Assembly: GCA_964527925.1 (NCBI GenBank)
Contig: CAZGQO010000016.1
Coordinates: 1 to 33,419 of the forward strand
Origin: Ch128b sp964527925
Lineage (GTDB): Bacteria > Bacteroidota > Ignavibacteria > Ch128b
Direction: 5' to 3'
Length of the DNA: 33,419 nt
Positions 17,834-25,439 of the stretch are shown here, one piece after another; within the stretch, counting starts at the first letter, position 1, and each line of letters opens with the position of its first letter. The notes under the pieces are model-generated. The model worked only from the letters and a program-made list of their open reading frames with translations. It did no database searches and was not told where the DNA came from. Position numbers and translations under genes: made by a program.

Positions 17834-18774
17834 TTAAAATTGGTATAACCTGTGGTGATATTAATGGAATTGGACCAGAGATTGCTGTTAAAGCAATTAA
17901 AAATTTGAGAGGGGATTATAAGTTTTATTTGATTGGACCTAGGAATGTCTGGTTAACTTATATTTCTAAAATTCGATTGGATGATTTTTCAAATCTGGAG
18001 TTTGTCGATCTTGGTAAATTCACTCAGAATTACGGCTCACCAACAGTCACATCCGGTAAAGTTGCACTTAAAGCAATTCAAGAAAGTCTGAGACTCTGGG
18101 ATGAAAAAGTAATTGATGTAATTGTTACTGCACCTATTTCAAAAGAAGCGATTTCAAAGGCTGGTTCAAAATTCCCTGGCCATACTGAAATGTTTGCTGA
18201 TCATTTCAAAACCAAAAAATTCGTTATGATGTTTGTCTCAAAAACTTTTTGTGCTGGACTGGCTACAATTCATATTTCAATAAAAGAAGTTTCGAAAAAT
18301 TTATCAAAAGAATTACTGGAAAGTAAAATCAACATTGTAAGAGAATCATTAATTCATGATTTGGGAATTCGAAGTCCAAAAATTGCTGTGCTTGGACTAA
18401 ATCCTCACGCAGGTGAATCTGACCTGATTGGTAATGAAGAATCAGAAATCATTTCTCCTGTAATAAAAAAATTAAGCGGAAATAAATTTGGCATCTTTGG
18501 TCCATTTTCTCCAGATGGATTTTTCGGTAAGAGAGATTATAAAAATTTTGATTGTGTTTTCGGAATGTATCACGACCAGGTGCTGGTACCATTTAAGTTA
18601 TTAAACTTTAACAATGGTGTTAATTATACGGCTGGACTTCCTTTGATAAGAACAAGTCCTGATCACGGAACAGCCTTCAATCTTGCAGGGAAAAATCTGG
18701 CTGACCACAGAAGTATGTTAGAAGCAATAAAATATGCGATTAAGATTTACAAATGCAGGAATAAGATAAAATGA
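17830..18774 (+). CDS. pdxA: 4-hydroxythreonine-4-phosphate dehydrogenase
   Basis: NAD-dependent enzyme in the DXP-dependent route to pyridoxal phosphate. It oxidises 4-phosphohydroxy-L-threonine, leading to the intermediate used by PdxJ. Family motifs are clear: GITCGDINGIGPEIA (residues 4-18), TAPISKEA (about 99), FPGHTEMFAD with a metal-binding His (about 118), GLNPHAGE with the second His (about 197), and MYHDQVLVPFK with the third (about 252), then TSPDHGTAF. At 314 residues it is normal. It overlaps both neighbours by 4 nt. Confidence 0.96.
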   Translation: MIKIGITCGDINGIGPEIAVKAIKNLRGDYKFYLIGPRNVWLTYISKIRLDDFSNLEFVDLGKFTQNYGSPTVTSGKVALKAIQESLRLWDEKVIDVIVTAPISKEAISKAGSKFPGHTEMFADHFKTKKFVMMFVSKTFCAGLATIHISIKEVSKNLSKELLESKINIVRESLIHDLGIRSPKIAVLGLNPHAGESDLIGNEESEIISPVIKKLSGNKFGIFGPFSPDGFFGKRDYKNFDCVFGMYHDQVLVPFKLLNFNNGVNYTAGLPLIRTSPDHGTAFNLAGKNLADHRSMLEAIKYAIKIYKCRNKIK

Positions 18775-19442
18775 TTTTATCATTCGAGAATGTGAGTTTT
18801 GAATATAATGGTCATAAAGTTTTAAGTGATGTTTCTTTTTTGATGAACAGCGGTGAATTCCTGTATTTAATTGGTCCAAGCGGATCAGGTAAAACTACTG
18901 TTTTGAGATTAATTTATATGGATTTGAAACCAAAAAGTGGTGTTGTTGCCATAGGCGAATTTAATTCTCAATTTATGAAAGAAAGATACATTCCCATGTT
19001 ACGACGAAAACTGGGAATTATTTTTCAGGATTTCAGACTCTTGATGGATAGAACTATTGAAGAGAATTTAGCTTTCGTGCTTCATTCTACCAACTCACCC
19101 AAAAAAGAAATCAAACGAAAAATATTTAATGCACTTTCATTGGTTGGTTTAAGTCATCGAAGAAATAGTTATCCCCATGAGCTTTCAGGAGGCGAACAGC
19201 AAAGAGTTGTGATTGCAAGATCGATTATTAATGATCCAATTTTAATTCTTGCAGATGAACCGACTGGTAATCTTGATCCCGAAACATCAAAACAAATAAT
19301 GGATATTCTAAGAGATATAAATGCCAGCGGGACGGCCGTGCTTGTTGCGACTCATAATTATGAACTCGTAAAAAAATATCCTGCCCGCATATTAAAGCTT
19401 CAGAACGAAAAAGTACAGCCCATTCAAATCAGTGATTTGTAG
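18771..19442 (+). CDS. ftsE: FtsE-like ABC transporter ATP-binding protein
   Basis: A 223-residue ATPase subunit. Walker A is GPSGSGKTT (about 35-43), the Q-loop is IFQDFRLL, the signature is LSGGEQQRV and Walker B is LILADEPTGNLDPE, with the switch His in ATHN. The FRLLMDRTIEENLAF segment after the Q-loop is typical of FtsE, the partner of FtsX in activating septal peptidoglycan hydrolases. However, LolD/MacB-type ATPases are close relatives. No ftsX follows, and the gene's end overlaps the convergent adk by 14 nt. The neighbouring M23-like gene upstream is suggestive, since FtsEX regulates M23 hydrolases elsewhere, but that link is inference. Confidence 0.82.
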   Translation: MILSFENVSFEYNGHKVLSDVSFLMNSGEFLYLIGPSGSGKTTVLRLIYMDLKPKSGVVAIGEFNSQFMKERYIPMLRRKLGIIFQDFRLLMDRTIEENLAFVLHSTNSPKKEIKRKIFNALSLVGLSHRRNSYPHELSGGEQQRVVIARSIINDPILILADEPTGNLDPETSKQIMDILRDINASGTAVLVATHNYELVKKYPARILKLQNEKVQPIQISDL

Positions 19443-20088
19443 TTACAGAGATTTTCTCAAGAATTTTATTAGTAATCTCTTCTATTTCTCCAAAACCATC
19501 AATTGAAACAAATCGACTATTGTTCACTTTGTAGTAGTTTTTAACTGGCAGAGTAGATATTTTATAGACTTCCAATCTTTTTCTTACTACTTCTTCTTTA
19601 TCATCATCCCGTTGATAGATTGAATTGAGAGAACCGCACTTAGGACAATCACTCCCATTTTTATCAGTTAAAAGATTAAATAATGCCCCGCAGACTTTGC
19701 ATGATCTGCGGTTGGTTACCCGTCTTATAATTTCTTCTTCGTTTAAGTTAAAGTCGATTATTATTACATCATTTATATTTAAATCAGAAAAGATTTTGTC
19801 TAATGCTTTTGCCTGTTCGACTGTTCTTGGAAATCCATCCAGAATAAAACCGTTTTTGCATTTGATTGATTTAAGTGTCTCTTTTACGATGCCAATCATA
19901 ATATCATCAGGGACCAGCTGACCAGCTTCCATAATACCTTTTGCTTTCAGTCCAAGTTCTGTTTTATTAGCGACTGCCTCCCTCAGCATATCACCAGTAG
20001 AAATATGAGGAATATTAAATTTTTCGGATAGAATTTTTGCCTGAGTACCTTTACCTGCTCCAGGTGGTCCGAAAAGAATTAATCTCAT
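19429..20088 (-). CDS. adk: Adenylate kinase
   Basis: Catalyses ATP + AMP to 2 ADP. The P-loop is GPPGAGKGTQA (residues 6-16), the AMP-binding segment STGDMLRE follows (about 30), and DGFPRT is near 86. The LID domain is the long form with a four-cysteine zinc site (CKVCG and CPKCG, about 128-152), common in Bacteroidota and Gram-positives. Length is 219. The ATG is preceded by GGAG at a spacing of 5 nt, a usable Shine-Dalgarno site. Its last codons overlap the end of the ftsE-like gene on the other strand. Confidence 0.97.
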   Translation of the reverse strand: MRLILFGPPGAGKGTQAKILSEKFNIPHISTGDMLREAVANKTELGLKAKGIMEAGQLVPDDIMIGIVKETLKSIKCKNGFILDGFPRTVEQAKALDKIFSDLNINDVIIIDFNLNEEEIIRRVTNRRSCKVCGALFNLLTDKNGSDCPKCGSLNSIYQRDDDKEEVVRKRLEVYKISTLPVKNYYKVNNSRFVSIDGFGEIEEITNKILEKISVTTNH

Positions 20089-20230
20089 ATAGTCTCCAAT
20101 TATACTAGTTTTTATTGCAATATATGAAAAGGATAAAAGGCATTAAAATAAAGTTGGGTTGCTGCCTGGTTAGTTTTTGTATAGCAATTTTTGAGATTTT
20201 TTGCTTCACTTTGTTCCGTTTAGAATGATA
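20089..20230. other. Upstream region of adk, no gene
   Basis: About 140 nt without a coding signal. On the minus strand a weak -7-like TATATTGC lies about 35 nt before the adk ATG, but there is no matching TTG element, so no promoter is called. The palindromic repeat block begins at about 20231. Confidence 0.5.
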
Positions 20231-20526
20231 TTGACACTTGTCTGCCCATCCTGAGGCGAAATTAGTTGCCGAAGGATCTCAGATTCTTCGTTTCGCTTGC
20301 GCTTCATTCAGTATGACAGGAATAGATTCTTCGTACCGTTTTACGGTATTCAGAATGACATTACAATCATTTGTCATGCTGAACGGAGTGAAGCATCTCA
20401 TGAGATTCTTCTCTTCGTTTCACTTCGCTCAGAATTACATTATTTTTTATTGTCATCCTGAAGGAACGAAGTGACTGAAGGATCTTTTGGGATTCTTCGC
20501 TCTACTACGTTCCGCTCAGAATGACA
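20231..20526. repeat. Palindromic repeat cluster 1
   Basis: Four units sit in tandem: 20231-20319, a half unit 20321-20362, 20372-20440 and 20451-20526. A full unit reads roughly TGTCATCCTGA...GAAGGATCT, then a short centre, then the inverse AGATTCTTCG...CTCAGAATGACA, so the RNA or single strand could fold into a long hairpin. Bases 20441-20485 are identical to 27871-27915. Such units are widespread in Bacteroidota-type and other genomes as non-coding intergenic repeats. No transposase is nearby. An apparent reading frame here is just the repeat translated. Confidence 0.85.
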
Positions 20527-20540
20527 AGAAAAAGTAGATA

Positions 20541-20573
20541 AAAAAAGAGCTGCCCATTCGAGCAGCTCTTCTT
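20541..20573 (-). terminator. Rho-independent terminator of the TonB receptor gene
   Basis: Inverted arms AAGAGCTGC (20545-20553) and GCAGCTCTT (20562-20570) enclose an 8-nt loop. Read on the minus strand, the hairpin is followed by a run of T. It lies about 27 nt past the end of the TonB receptor gene and fits a strong intrinsic terminator. Confidence 0.88.
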
Positions 20574-20599
20574 TATAAACATCAAAACAAAAATCAATA

Positions 20600-23500
20600 T
20601 TAATTGAATAAGTATCTTATACCAACCTGAATTCTCCAGACATCATTGATTGTTGAAGTCTTACGATAACTTGATTTAATCAACTCACCACCAATATTTG
20701 CTAATCGATATAAAGCTTTGCCATTAGCATCTGCACCTCGTGCAATAAGAGGAGTGGTTGTTGTGAACACATCACCAACACCCCAGTTCTTATTAAGAAG
20801 GTTAGTTAAGTTCAACACATCAATTCTGAACTGGAGACTATTCTTATATCCCATGAACATTTGATGAAATTCTTGAACAAGACTTAAATCGGCTCTGAAT
20901 ACCATTGGCAGGAATGCTGCATTTCTTTCAGCATATTTACCACGATTCTTGCTTAAATATGGATCCTGCTGAATGAATGCTTCCCATGCATCTTCCTGTT
21001 GTTCTTTTGTGAAGGTGATTGTATTTCCACCGATTGTAACGCTGTATTGTTCAAAGTTCATTTCTGATTTATCTTTTGGAATGTAGATTAAGTCATTTAT
21101 TGTTCCGCCATCACCATTTAAGTCACCAGAGAATGTATAGCTGGCATTACCCTGAGTATATGCATCAAGGAACAAAGTGACTGTAGTAGCTCCAAAGTTG
21201 AAGTATTCAAATTTGTATGTGAAGGCACCAAATACTCTATGGCCTGGTGAGTTTGCTGAAAATCCAACACCTGGATTATTCGGATTGCTAGAGTGAGGAT
21301 TGTTATTCCATGAACCAAATGCAATTGAACCTGGATCAACTGTATTCTTTGCAATACCATAGCTGTAGCCAACTTTTGCGTACCAGTTGTTGGACATAGG
21401 TTTTTCGAGAACAGCTGCAAGGTTCCAGTAATATCCAACATTCTGATTCTTCAAAACAATTGCGTTATCAATCTTACTGTTTATTCTATTTGAACCAATC
21501 CATCTTGGTCTATTATCTGGACCAGTGAATTGACCGTTTGGAGCCTTCAAATTAGCATTTATGTAATAGATTCCATTAACATCTTTGCTGTACAGGAACT
21601 CTAAAGTACCAATAAGATCAAATGGGAGTTTTCTATCAACACCAATGTTTGTTCTCCACATTTGCGGGAATCTGAAATCTGGATCAGTTAATGCTAACTC
21701 GTAATTTGCAGCTGGCTGACCGGTTACTGTTGTAGGTTTATATCGGTTTGGATCTGGATGGAATGGGCGATTCTTTGTGTTATCCAATCTTTCAAACCCT
21801 GTTAAGATTCCATTGTTTCCAACCTGATTGGAAATCCACACATAGGCTGGACGACCTGTGAATATACCTGTACCGCCTCTAAGTTGTGTAGTTTTGTCAC
21901 CAAAAACATCCCAGTTAAATCCAATTCTTGGTGAAATAAGAACTTTAGGATCGGGCATTTTATCAGTTCTGTATTGAACTGTAAATCCATTCTCATCTCT
22001 GAAATACATTGTATCAAGTTCTGGATTATAATAGCCTGTCTTTTCAAAAACTGGTAAATCAAATCGGATTCCTGAAATGATATTCAGATTCTTCATTAAT
22101 TCCCATTGATCCTGGAAGTAGAGTCCTGTATACCAGACTTTCAATGGCTGAATTGGTTTGGTTTGACCAGGAATGTTTGACCATCTTACCTGGAATCTTC
22201 TTAAAGTAACAGGGGATGTGGTTCTGTTTGGATTTGCTAAATAATCAAGTGCATCGGTATAGAAATCGCTTAATGAATTATAAACATAAACACTTTGTGA
22301 ACCAGGGAAGAAGACATTCTCAGATTGATATCTTTCAAGGCTGAATCCAAAGGTCAAAGTATGATTTGCTAAGAAAATGTTTAAGTTGTTTTGAAGCTGG
22401 AAGCTCCAGTATCTTAATTCGTTATTTGGTGTGAATGGTTCAAATCCGAAAGAGGTATAGACATTCCCACTTTCAAGAATATCGACAAGTGGGAACATTG
22501 TTCCTCGTGATTTTCGGCTTTCATCATTGTATGTATAGCCGATGATCAGGTTGTTGGTCATATTATCAGATAAGATGGAGTTCCATTCACCAATTATTGA
22601 ACGAATGTTTTCCATTATCTGATAGTTCGAGTTCTGGAAGTTCAAACCAGTTAAGTTGGTTCTTCTGTTTCCAAATCCAAGAGAGCTTGAATTTGAGAGT
22701 AATACATCAGTAAATGAATCTAAATGAGTGTATCGCAAAGAAATTTTGTTCTGTGGATTAAGGTTATAGTCTAATTTAATTAAGAATCTTGTAGATGGTG
22801 TTTCATGGTCATATCCCTGATATGGTCCGGTCTCGTAACCAAATGCATTTTTCAAGAATCTGCTGAGTGAATCGAGATCGCTTGCAAGAACTCTGGTTAC
22901 ATTACCGCCGACTGGTTCTCCACCCAGATTTGCTCTATATGTTGTACCAGGTTGAATCAAGTTATCAGTCTCGTAGTTAACAAAGAAGAATAATTTATTT
23001 TTCAAAATTGGACCACTGAGAGTCAATCCAAATTGATTGAATCTAAATGAACCAGGATTAAATGTGATATCACCTGCTTTGGTACCAACAAAATCGTTAT
23101 TTCGATAGTTGTAATACACAGAACCTGTATATCTGTTTGTTCCGCTCTTTGTGACTGTGTTGATGTTTGCACCAACGAAATTTCCCTGACGAACATCAAA
23201 TGGTGAGATGTTTACCTGAATTTGTTCGATAGCTTCGAGTGAAATTGGTGCAACACCAGTTCTATCACCAGGCAAACCTGCCAAACCAAATGAGTTGTTG
23301 AAATAGGAACCATCGACTGTGATGTTATTTAATCTGTTATCAACACCACCAATTCTTGCGTTTGAACTTGCCTGTGGTGTTAATCTAACTAAATCTTCCA
23401 ATCTTCTTGAAATTGTTGGAAGTATTTCGATGTTCTCTCTTTGAATAGTTGTTCCTGTTCCAGTTTTATCGGAACGGATGATTGTACTTCGTTCTGCTTC

Positions 23501-23872
23501 TACAGTAATGTCTTTTAATTCAATTTGTGATTCTGTAAGTGTGAAGGTCAGGTTGAGGTTTTGACCTAATTCAAGATAAACATTTTCGAGAATTTGCTTA
23601 TTGTAGCCGACGAAAGAAGCAGTGATGGTATATGGTCCACCGACACGCATACCAGTGATATTGAATCTTCCGTTTGCACGAGTAGAAGTTCCATACATTG
23701 ATCCAGAAGGAATGTGGACAGCAACCACATTAGCACCGGGTAGTGGTTCGCCATTCCTATCAAAAACAGCACCGGAAATCCCTGCTGTTGTTATACCCTG
23801 TGCAAACAGAGATGAATTAATTAAAAAGAATGATACAAAAAGAAAGATGAATTTTGTTAGATGTTTTATCAT
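20600..23872 (-). CDS. TonB-dependent receptor, Oar/SusC-like
   Basis: Outer-membrane beta-barrel importer of 1090 residues. The signal peptide is about 1-24 (FIFLFVSFFLINSSLFAQ). Residues about 28-115 are a carboxypeptidase regulatory-like domain (GISGAVFDRNGEPLPGANV, GRFNITGMRVGGPY). The plug spans about 120-260 (ILPTISRRLEDLVRLTP, NTVTKSGTNRYTGSVYY). The barrel ends in QVGIRYLFN, with the terminal aromatic residue and Asn. The composition and lack of a SusD gene next door point to the Oar-like branch rather than a SusCD pair. Substrate is unknown. The ATG is preceded by AAAGGTGAT, a good ribosome binding site. It is flanked by its own promoter and terminator, so it is probably monocistronic. 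Confidence 0.93.
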   Translation of the reverse strand: MIKHLTKFIFLFVSFFLINSSLFAQGITTAGISGAVFDRNGEPLPGANVVAVHIPSGSMYGTSTRANGRFNITGMRVGGPYTITASFVGYNKQILENVYLELGQNLNLTFTLTESQIELKDITVEAERSTIIRSDKTGTGTTIQRENIEILPTISRRLEDLVRLTPQASSNARIGGVDNRLNNITVDGSYFNNSFGLAGLPGDRTGVAPISLEAIEQIQVNISPFDVRQGNFVGANINTVTKSGTNRYTGSVYYNYRNNDFVGTKAGDITFNPGSFRFNQFGLTLSGPILKNKLFFFVNYETDNLIQPGTTYRANLGGEPVGGNVTRVLASDLDSLSRFLKNAFGYETGPYQGYDHETPSTRFLIKLDYNLNPQNKISLRYTHLDSFTDVLLSNSSSLGFGNRRTNLTGLNFQNSNYQIMENIRSIIGEWNSILSDNMTNNLIIGYTYNDESRKSRGTMFPLVDILESGNVYTSFGFEPFTPNNELRYWSFQLQNNLNIFLANHTLTFGFSLERYQSENVFFPGSQSVYVYNSLSDFYTDALDYLANPNRTTSPVTLRRFQVRWSNIPGQTKPIQPLKVWYTGLYFQDQWELMKNLNIISGIRFDLPVFEKTGYYNPELDTMYFRDENGFTVQYRTDKMPDPKVLISPRIGFNWDVFGDKTTQLRGGTGIFTGRPAYVWISNQVGNNGILTGFERLDNTKNRPFHPDPNRYKPTTVTGQPAANYELALTDPDFRFPQMWRTNIGVDRKLPFDLIGTLEFLYSKDVNGIYYINANLKAPNGQFTGPDNRPRWIGSNRINSKIDNAIVLKNQNVGYYWNLAAVLEKPMSNNWYAKVGYSYGIAKNTVDPGSIAFGSWNNNPHSSNPNNPGVGFSANSPGHRVFGAFTYKFEYFNFGATTVTLFLDAYTQGNASYTFSGDLNGDGGTINDLIYIPKDKSEMNFEQYSVTIGGNTITFTKEQQEDAWEAFIQQDPYLSKNRGKYAERNAAFLPMVFRADLSLVQEFHQMFMGYKNSLQFRIDVLNLTNLLNKNWGVGDVFTTTTPLIARGADANGKALYRLANIGGELIKSSYRKTSTINDVWRIQVGIRYLFN

Positions 23873-23985
23873 AACATCACCTTTAATTTGTTTATAATTA
23901 TTGGATAGTTATTTAAATGAAGTGGAGAACAAAATTTTGAGTGGTATTGTATGGTAAGTGATTTTCTCTCTCTCATAATCTTTAG

Positions 23986-24016
23986 CAAATATCAGAGTAT
24001 TAAAATTTATTGTCAA
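23986..24016 (-). promoter_or_regulatory. Promoter of the TonB receptor gene
   Basis: On the minus strand TTGACA (complement of 24011-24016) is followed by GATATTTG (complement of 23986-23993), 20 nt after the TTG. This matches TTG-N19/20-TAnnTTTG except for the first T. It predicts a leader of about 105-110 nt before the ATG at 23872. Confidence 0.6.
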
Positions 24017-24279
24017 GCGTGAAGTATTAAAAAATTTTTAAGAAAGTTTGTAACCACGAATTAAACGAATTTTCACGAATGAAGGAAGTAATAAGGCAGA
24101 TGAGTTAATTAGCGAATTAGCGGCAATAATTTATCTGAGAATTTTCAATGATTGGAGTTCGTCTATTTGAAAAATGATTTTGTAGGATAGAATCTAAGAC
24201 TTAGCCACGAATTGTATTAAAATTAATAAGTACAGAAGATTATCATTAATTATTCGAAATGACTTTACTTCATTCAACG
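24017..24279. other. Intergenic DNA with CCACGAA repeat remnants
   Basis: No gene is visible. TAACCACGAA (24051-24060), ACGAATTTTCACGAAT (24065-24080) and GCCACGAATT (about 24203-24212) belong to a short CCACGAATT-type repeat also found at 27742 and 27977. The rest is AT-rich with stops in all frames. Confidence 0.5.
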
Positions 24280-24440
24280 TGACTGGAAGAAATCCCTCGG
24301 CCGTTTCACTGCCTCAGGGTGACACCCTCCTGTCATTCTGAGTCAGTGGTAATGTCATTCTGAGCGAAATGAAATGGAGCGAAGAATCTCTTCCTGTCAT
24401 TCTGATCCGCCTGAGGCGGAGAAGAATCTCATGAGATCCT
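24280..24440. repeat. Palindromic repeat cluster 2
   Basis: Partial units of the same family as cluster 1: TGTCATTCTGAG at 24331 and 24353, and TGTCATTCTGATCCGCCTGAGGCGGAGAAGAATCTC from 24395 (split in the middle by the palindrome CCGCCTGAGGCGG). A diverged inverse copy (CCTCAGGGTGACACC) lies before 24330. The units are less complete than in clusters 1 and 3. A reading frame starting at 24374 runs from this repeat into the zinc-ribbon gene, but its first part is repeat-derived. Confidence 0.8.
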
Positions 24441-24598
24441 TGTATGTTAAAAGTGAAATATTTTTTAAAATATTGAATAAAATTATTTTCAGTAGCCGAG
24501 AAGGTGAGATTTTTGGTCGGAAAAATCTTACATCTTCTTATTTGCTTTTATTATTTTTTCAAATTAATATGCAAAATATAATCAGGATGACTCAGGAG

Positions 24599-24874
24599 AT
24601 GAGCAATAAACAAAAAATTTGTCCAAAGTGTTTTTCACAAACACAGGTATTTAAATCCAGAGCCAGAAATGGTTTTGAGAGATTGATAAACTCAAGTAAA
24701 ATTTTATCCATGTACAGATGCCATGAGTGCGGCTGGAGAGGAATTAGGTTTAGAAATATTAGATTTAAACTAAAATTAACTTCTGTTATTAGATTTTTCT
24801 TGTTGATATTTTTGAGCTATTTCATTGTTCTTTTTGTTCTTCGTCAGGTTTTTAAGCTTAGTTTCTTCAAGTAA
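24599..24874 (+). CDS. Small zinc-ribbon membrane protein
   Basis: A protein of about 91 residues with two Cys pairs, CPKC (about 8-11) and CHEC (about 41-44), followed by GWRG. This is a zinc-ribbon pattern. A single hydrophobic segment (SVIRFFLLIFLSYFIVLFVL, about 62-82) anchors it in the membrane, with the zinc part probably cytoplasmic. The start could be ATG at 24569, 24587 or 24599; 24599 is chosen because the zinc ribbon follows directly, but none has a well-spaced ribosome site. It lies 33 nt before the SLBB gene, though that gene seems to have its own -7 box. Function is unknown; similar small proteins occur near envelope genes. Confidence 0.6.
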   Translation: MSNKQKICPKCFSQTQVFKSRARNGFERLINSSKILSMYRCHECGWRGIRFRNIRFKLKLTSVIRFFLLIFLSYFIVLFVLRQVFKLSFFK

Positions 24875-24891
24875 AATTGAAATTAAAATTT

Positions 24892-24899
24892 TATATTTG
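24892..24899 (+). promoter_or_regulatory. -7 promoter element just before the SLBB gene
   Basis: TATATTTG matches TAnnTTTG exactly and ends 8 nt before the ATG at 24908. The arrangement is the same as in front of alr: no clear TTG at the right distance and no Shine-Dalgarno sequence, so the transcript would be leaderless or nearly so. Confidence 0.45.
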
Positions 24900-24907
24900 A
24901 AAAAAAT

Positions 24908-25423
24908 ATGGTGCAAAAATTGAAAAAAATATTGTTGTTAAGTCTCTTATTTACATTAAATTTATATTCACAGAATATAAGAATTGGTGCCCCGGAAGGT
25001 CGTTATAATCCTCAGGGTGGATTCTATGATTATAGTGATCCAGGGTATGTAAATATTATGGTTAACATCTGGGGTTATGTCAAATTTCCTGGTAAATATT
25101 ATGTTCCAGAAAATTCAAAACTCCTTGACTTAATTTCATATGCTGGTGGACCAACTCCTGATGCTCACTTAGATTATATTCGCTTATATCGTAATTCACC
25201 ATTAGGTGGAACTGAATTTATTAAATTTAATTATGAAGATTTAATGTTCAAGGAAGGTGAGACGACTAAACTTGAAGAAGTGCCCCAATTAAAGGCAGGA
25301 GATATTATTGTTATTCCTGGTGAGCCCAGATTATACTTAAGAGATTATATATCAATTGCTGCAACTGTTACTTCAACACTTGTTTCAATTCTAACTTTCG
25401 TTTTAGTAGTTCTTAAAAAATAA
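24908..25423 (+). CDS. SLBB-domain polysaccharide-export-type protein
   Basis: Exported protein of 171 residues with a signal peptide (LKKILLLSLLFTLNLYSQ). The central part (about 48-135) is a SLBB domain: VNIWGYVKFPGKYYVPENSK, LLDLISYAGGPTPDA, then LKAGDIIVIPG. A C-terminal hydrophobic helix (about 146-168) precedes KK. Wza-type export channels have a Poly_export domain plus two SLBB domains and a lipid-modified Cys; none of those extra parts is here. It is thus a short accessory member rather than a full channel. The following gene, 16 nt downstream, encodes the Wzc-like kinase, which supports a role in surface polysaccharide or exopolysaccharide export. Confidence 0.85.
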   Translation: MVQKLKKILLLSLLFTLNLYSQNIRIGAPEGRYNPQGGFYDYSDPGYVNIMVNIWGYVKFPGKYYVPENSKLLDLISYAGGPTPDAHLDYIRLYRNSPLGGTEFIKFNYEDLMFKEGETTKLEEVPQLKAGDIIVIPGEPRLYLRDYISIAATVTSTLVSILTFVLVVLKK

Positions 25424-25439
25424 ATGGGTTAAAATAAAA

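Noticed and set aside
20238..20474. 78-residue reading frame in the intergenic region before adk
   Set aside because: It lies entirely inside the palindromic repeat cluster and has no ribosome site or protein-like composition.
20231..20526. CRISPR array
   Set aside because: Repeats are palindromic, variable in length and not separated by unique spacers of constant size; no cas genes are present.
24374..24598. Longer N-terminus for the zinc-ribbon protein from ATG 24374
   Set aside because: The first part is translated repeat sequence (cluster 2); the protein-like part starts at about 24569-24599.
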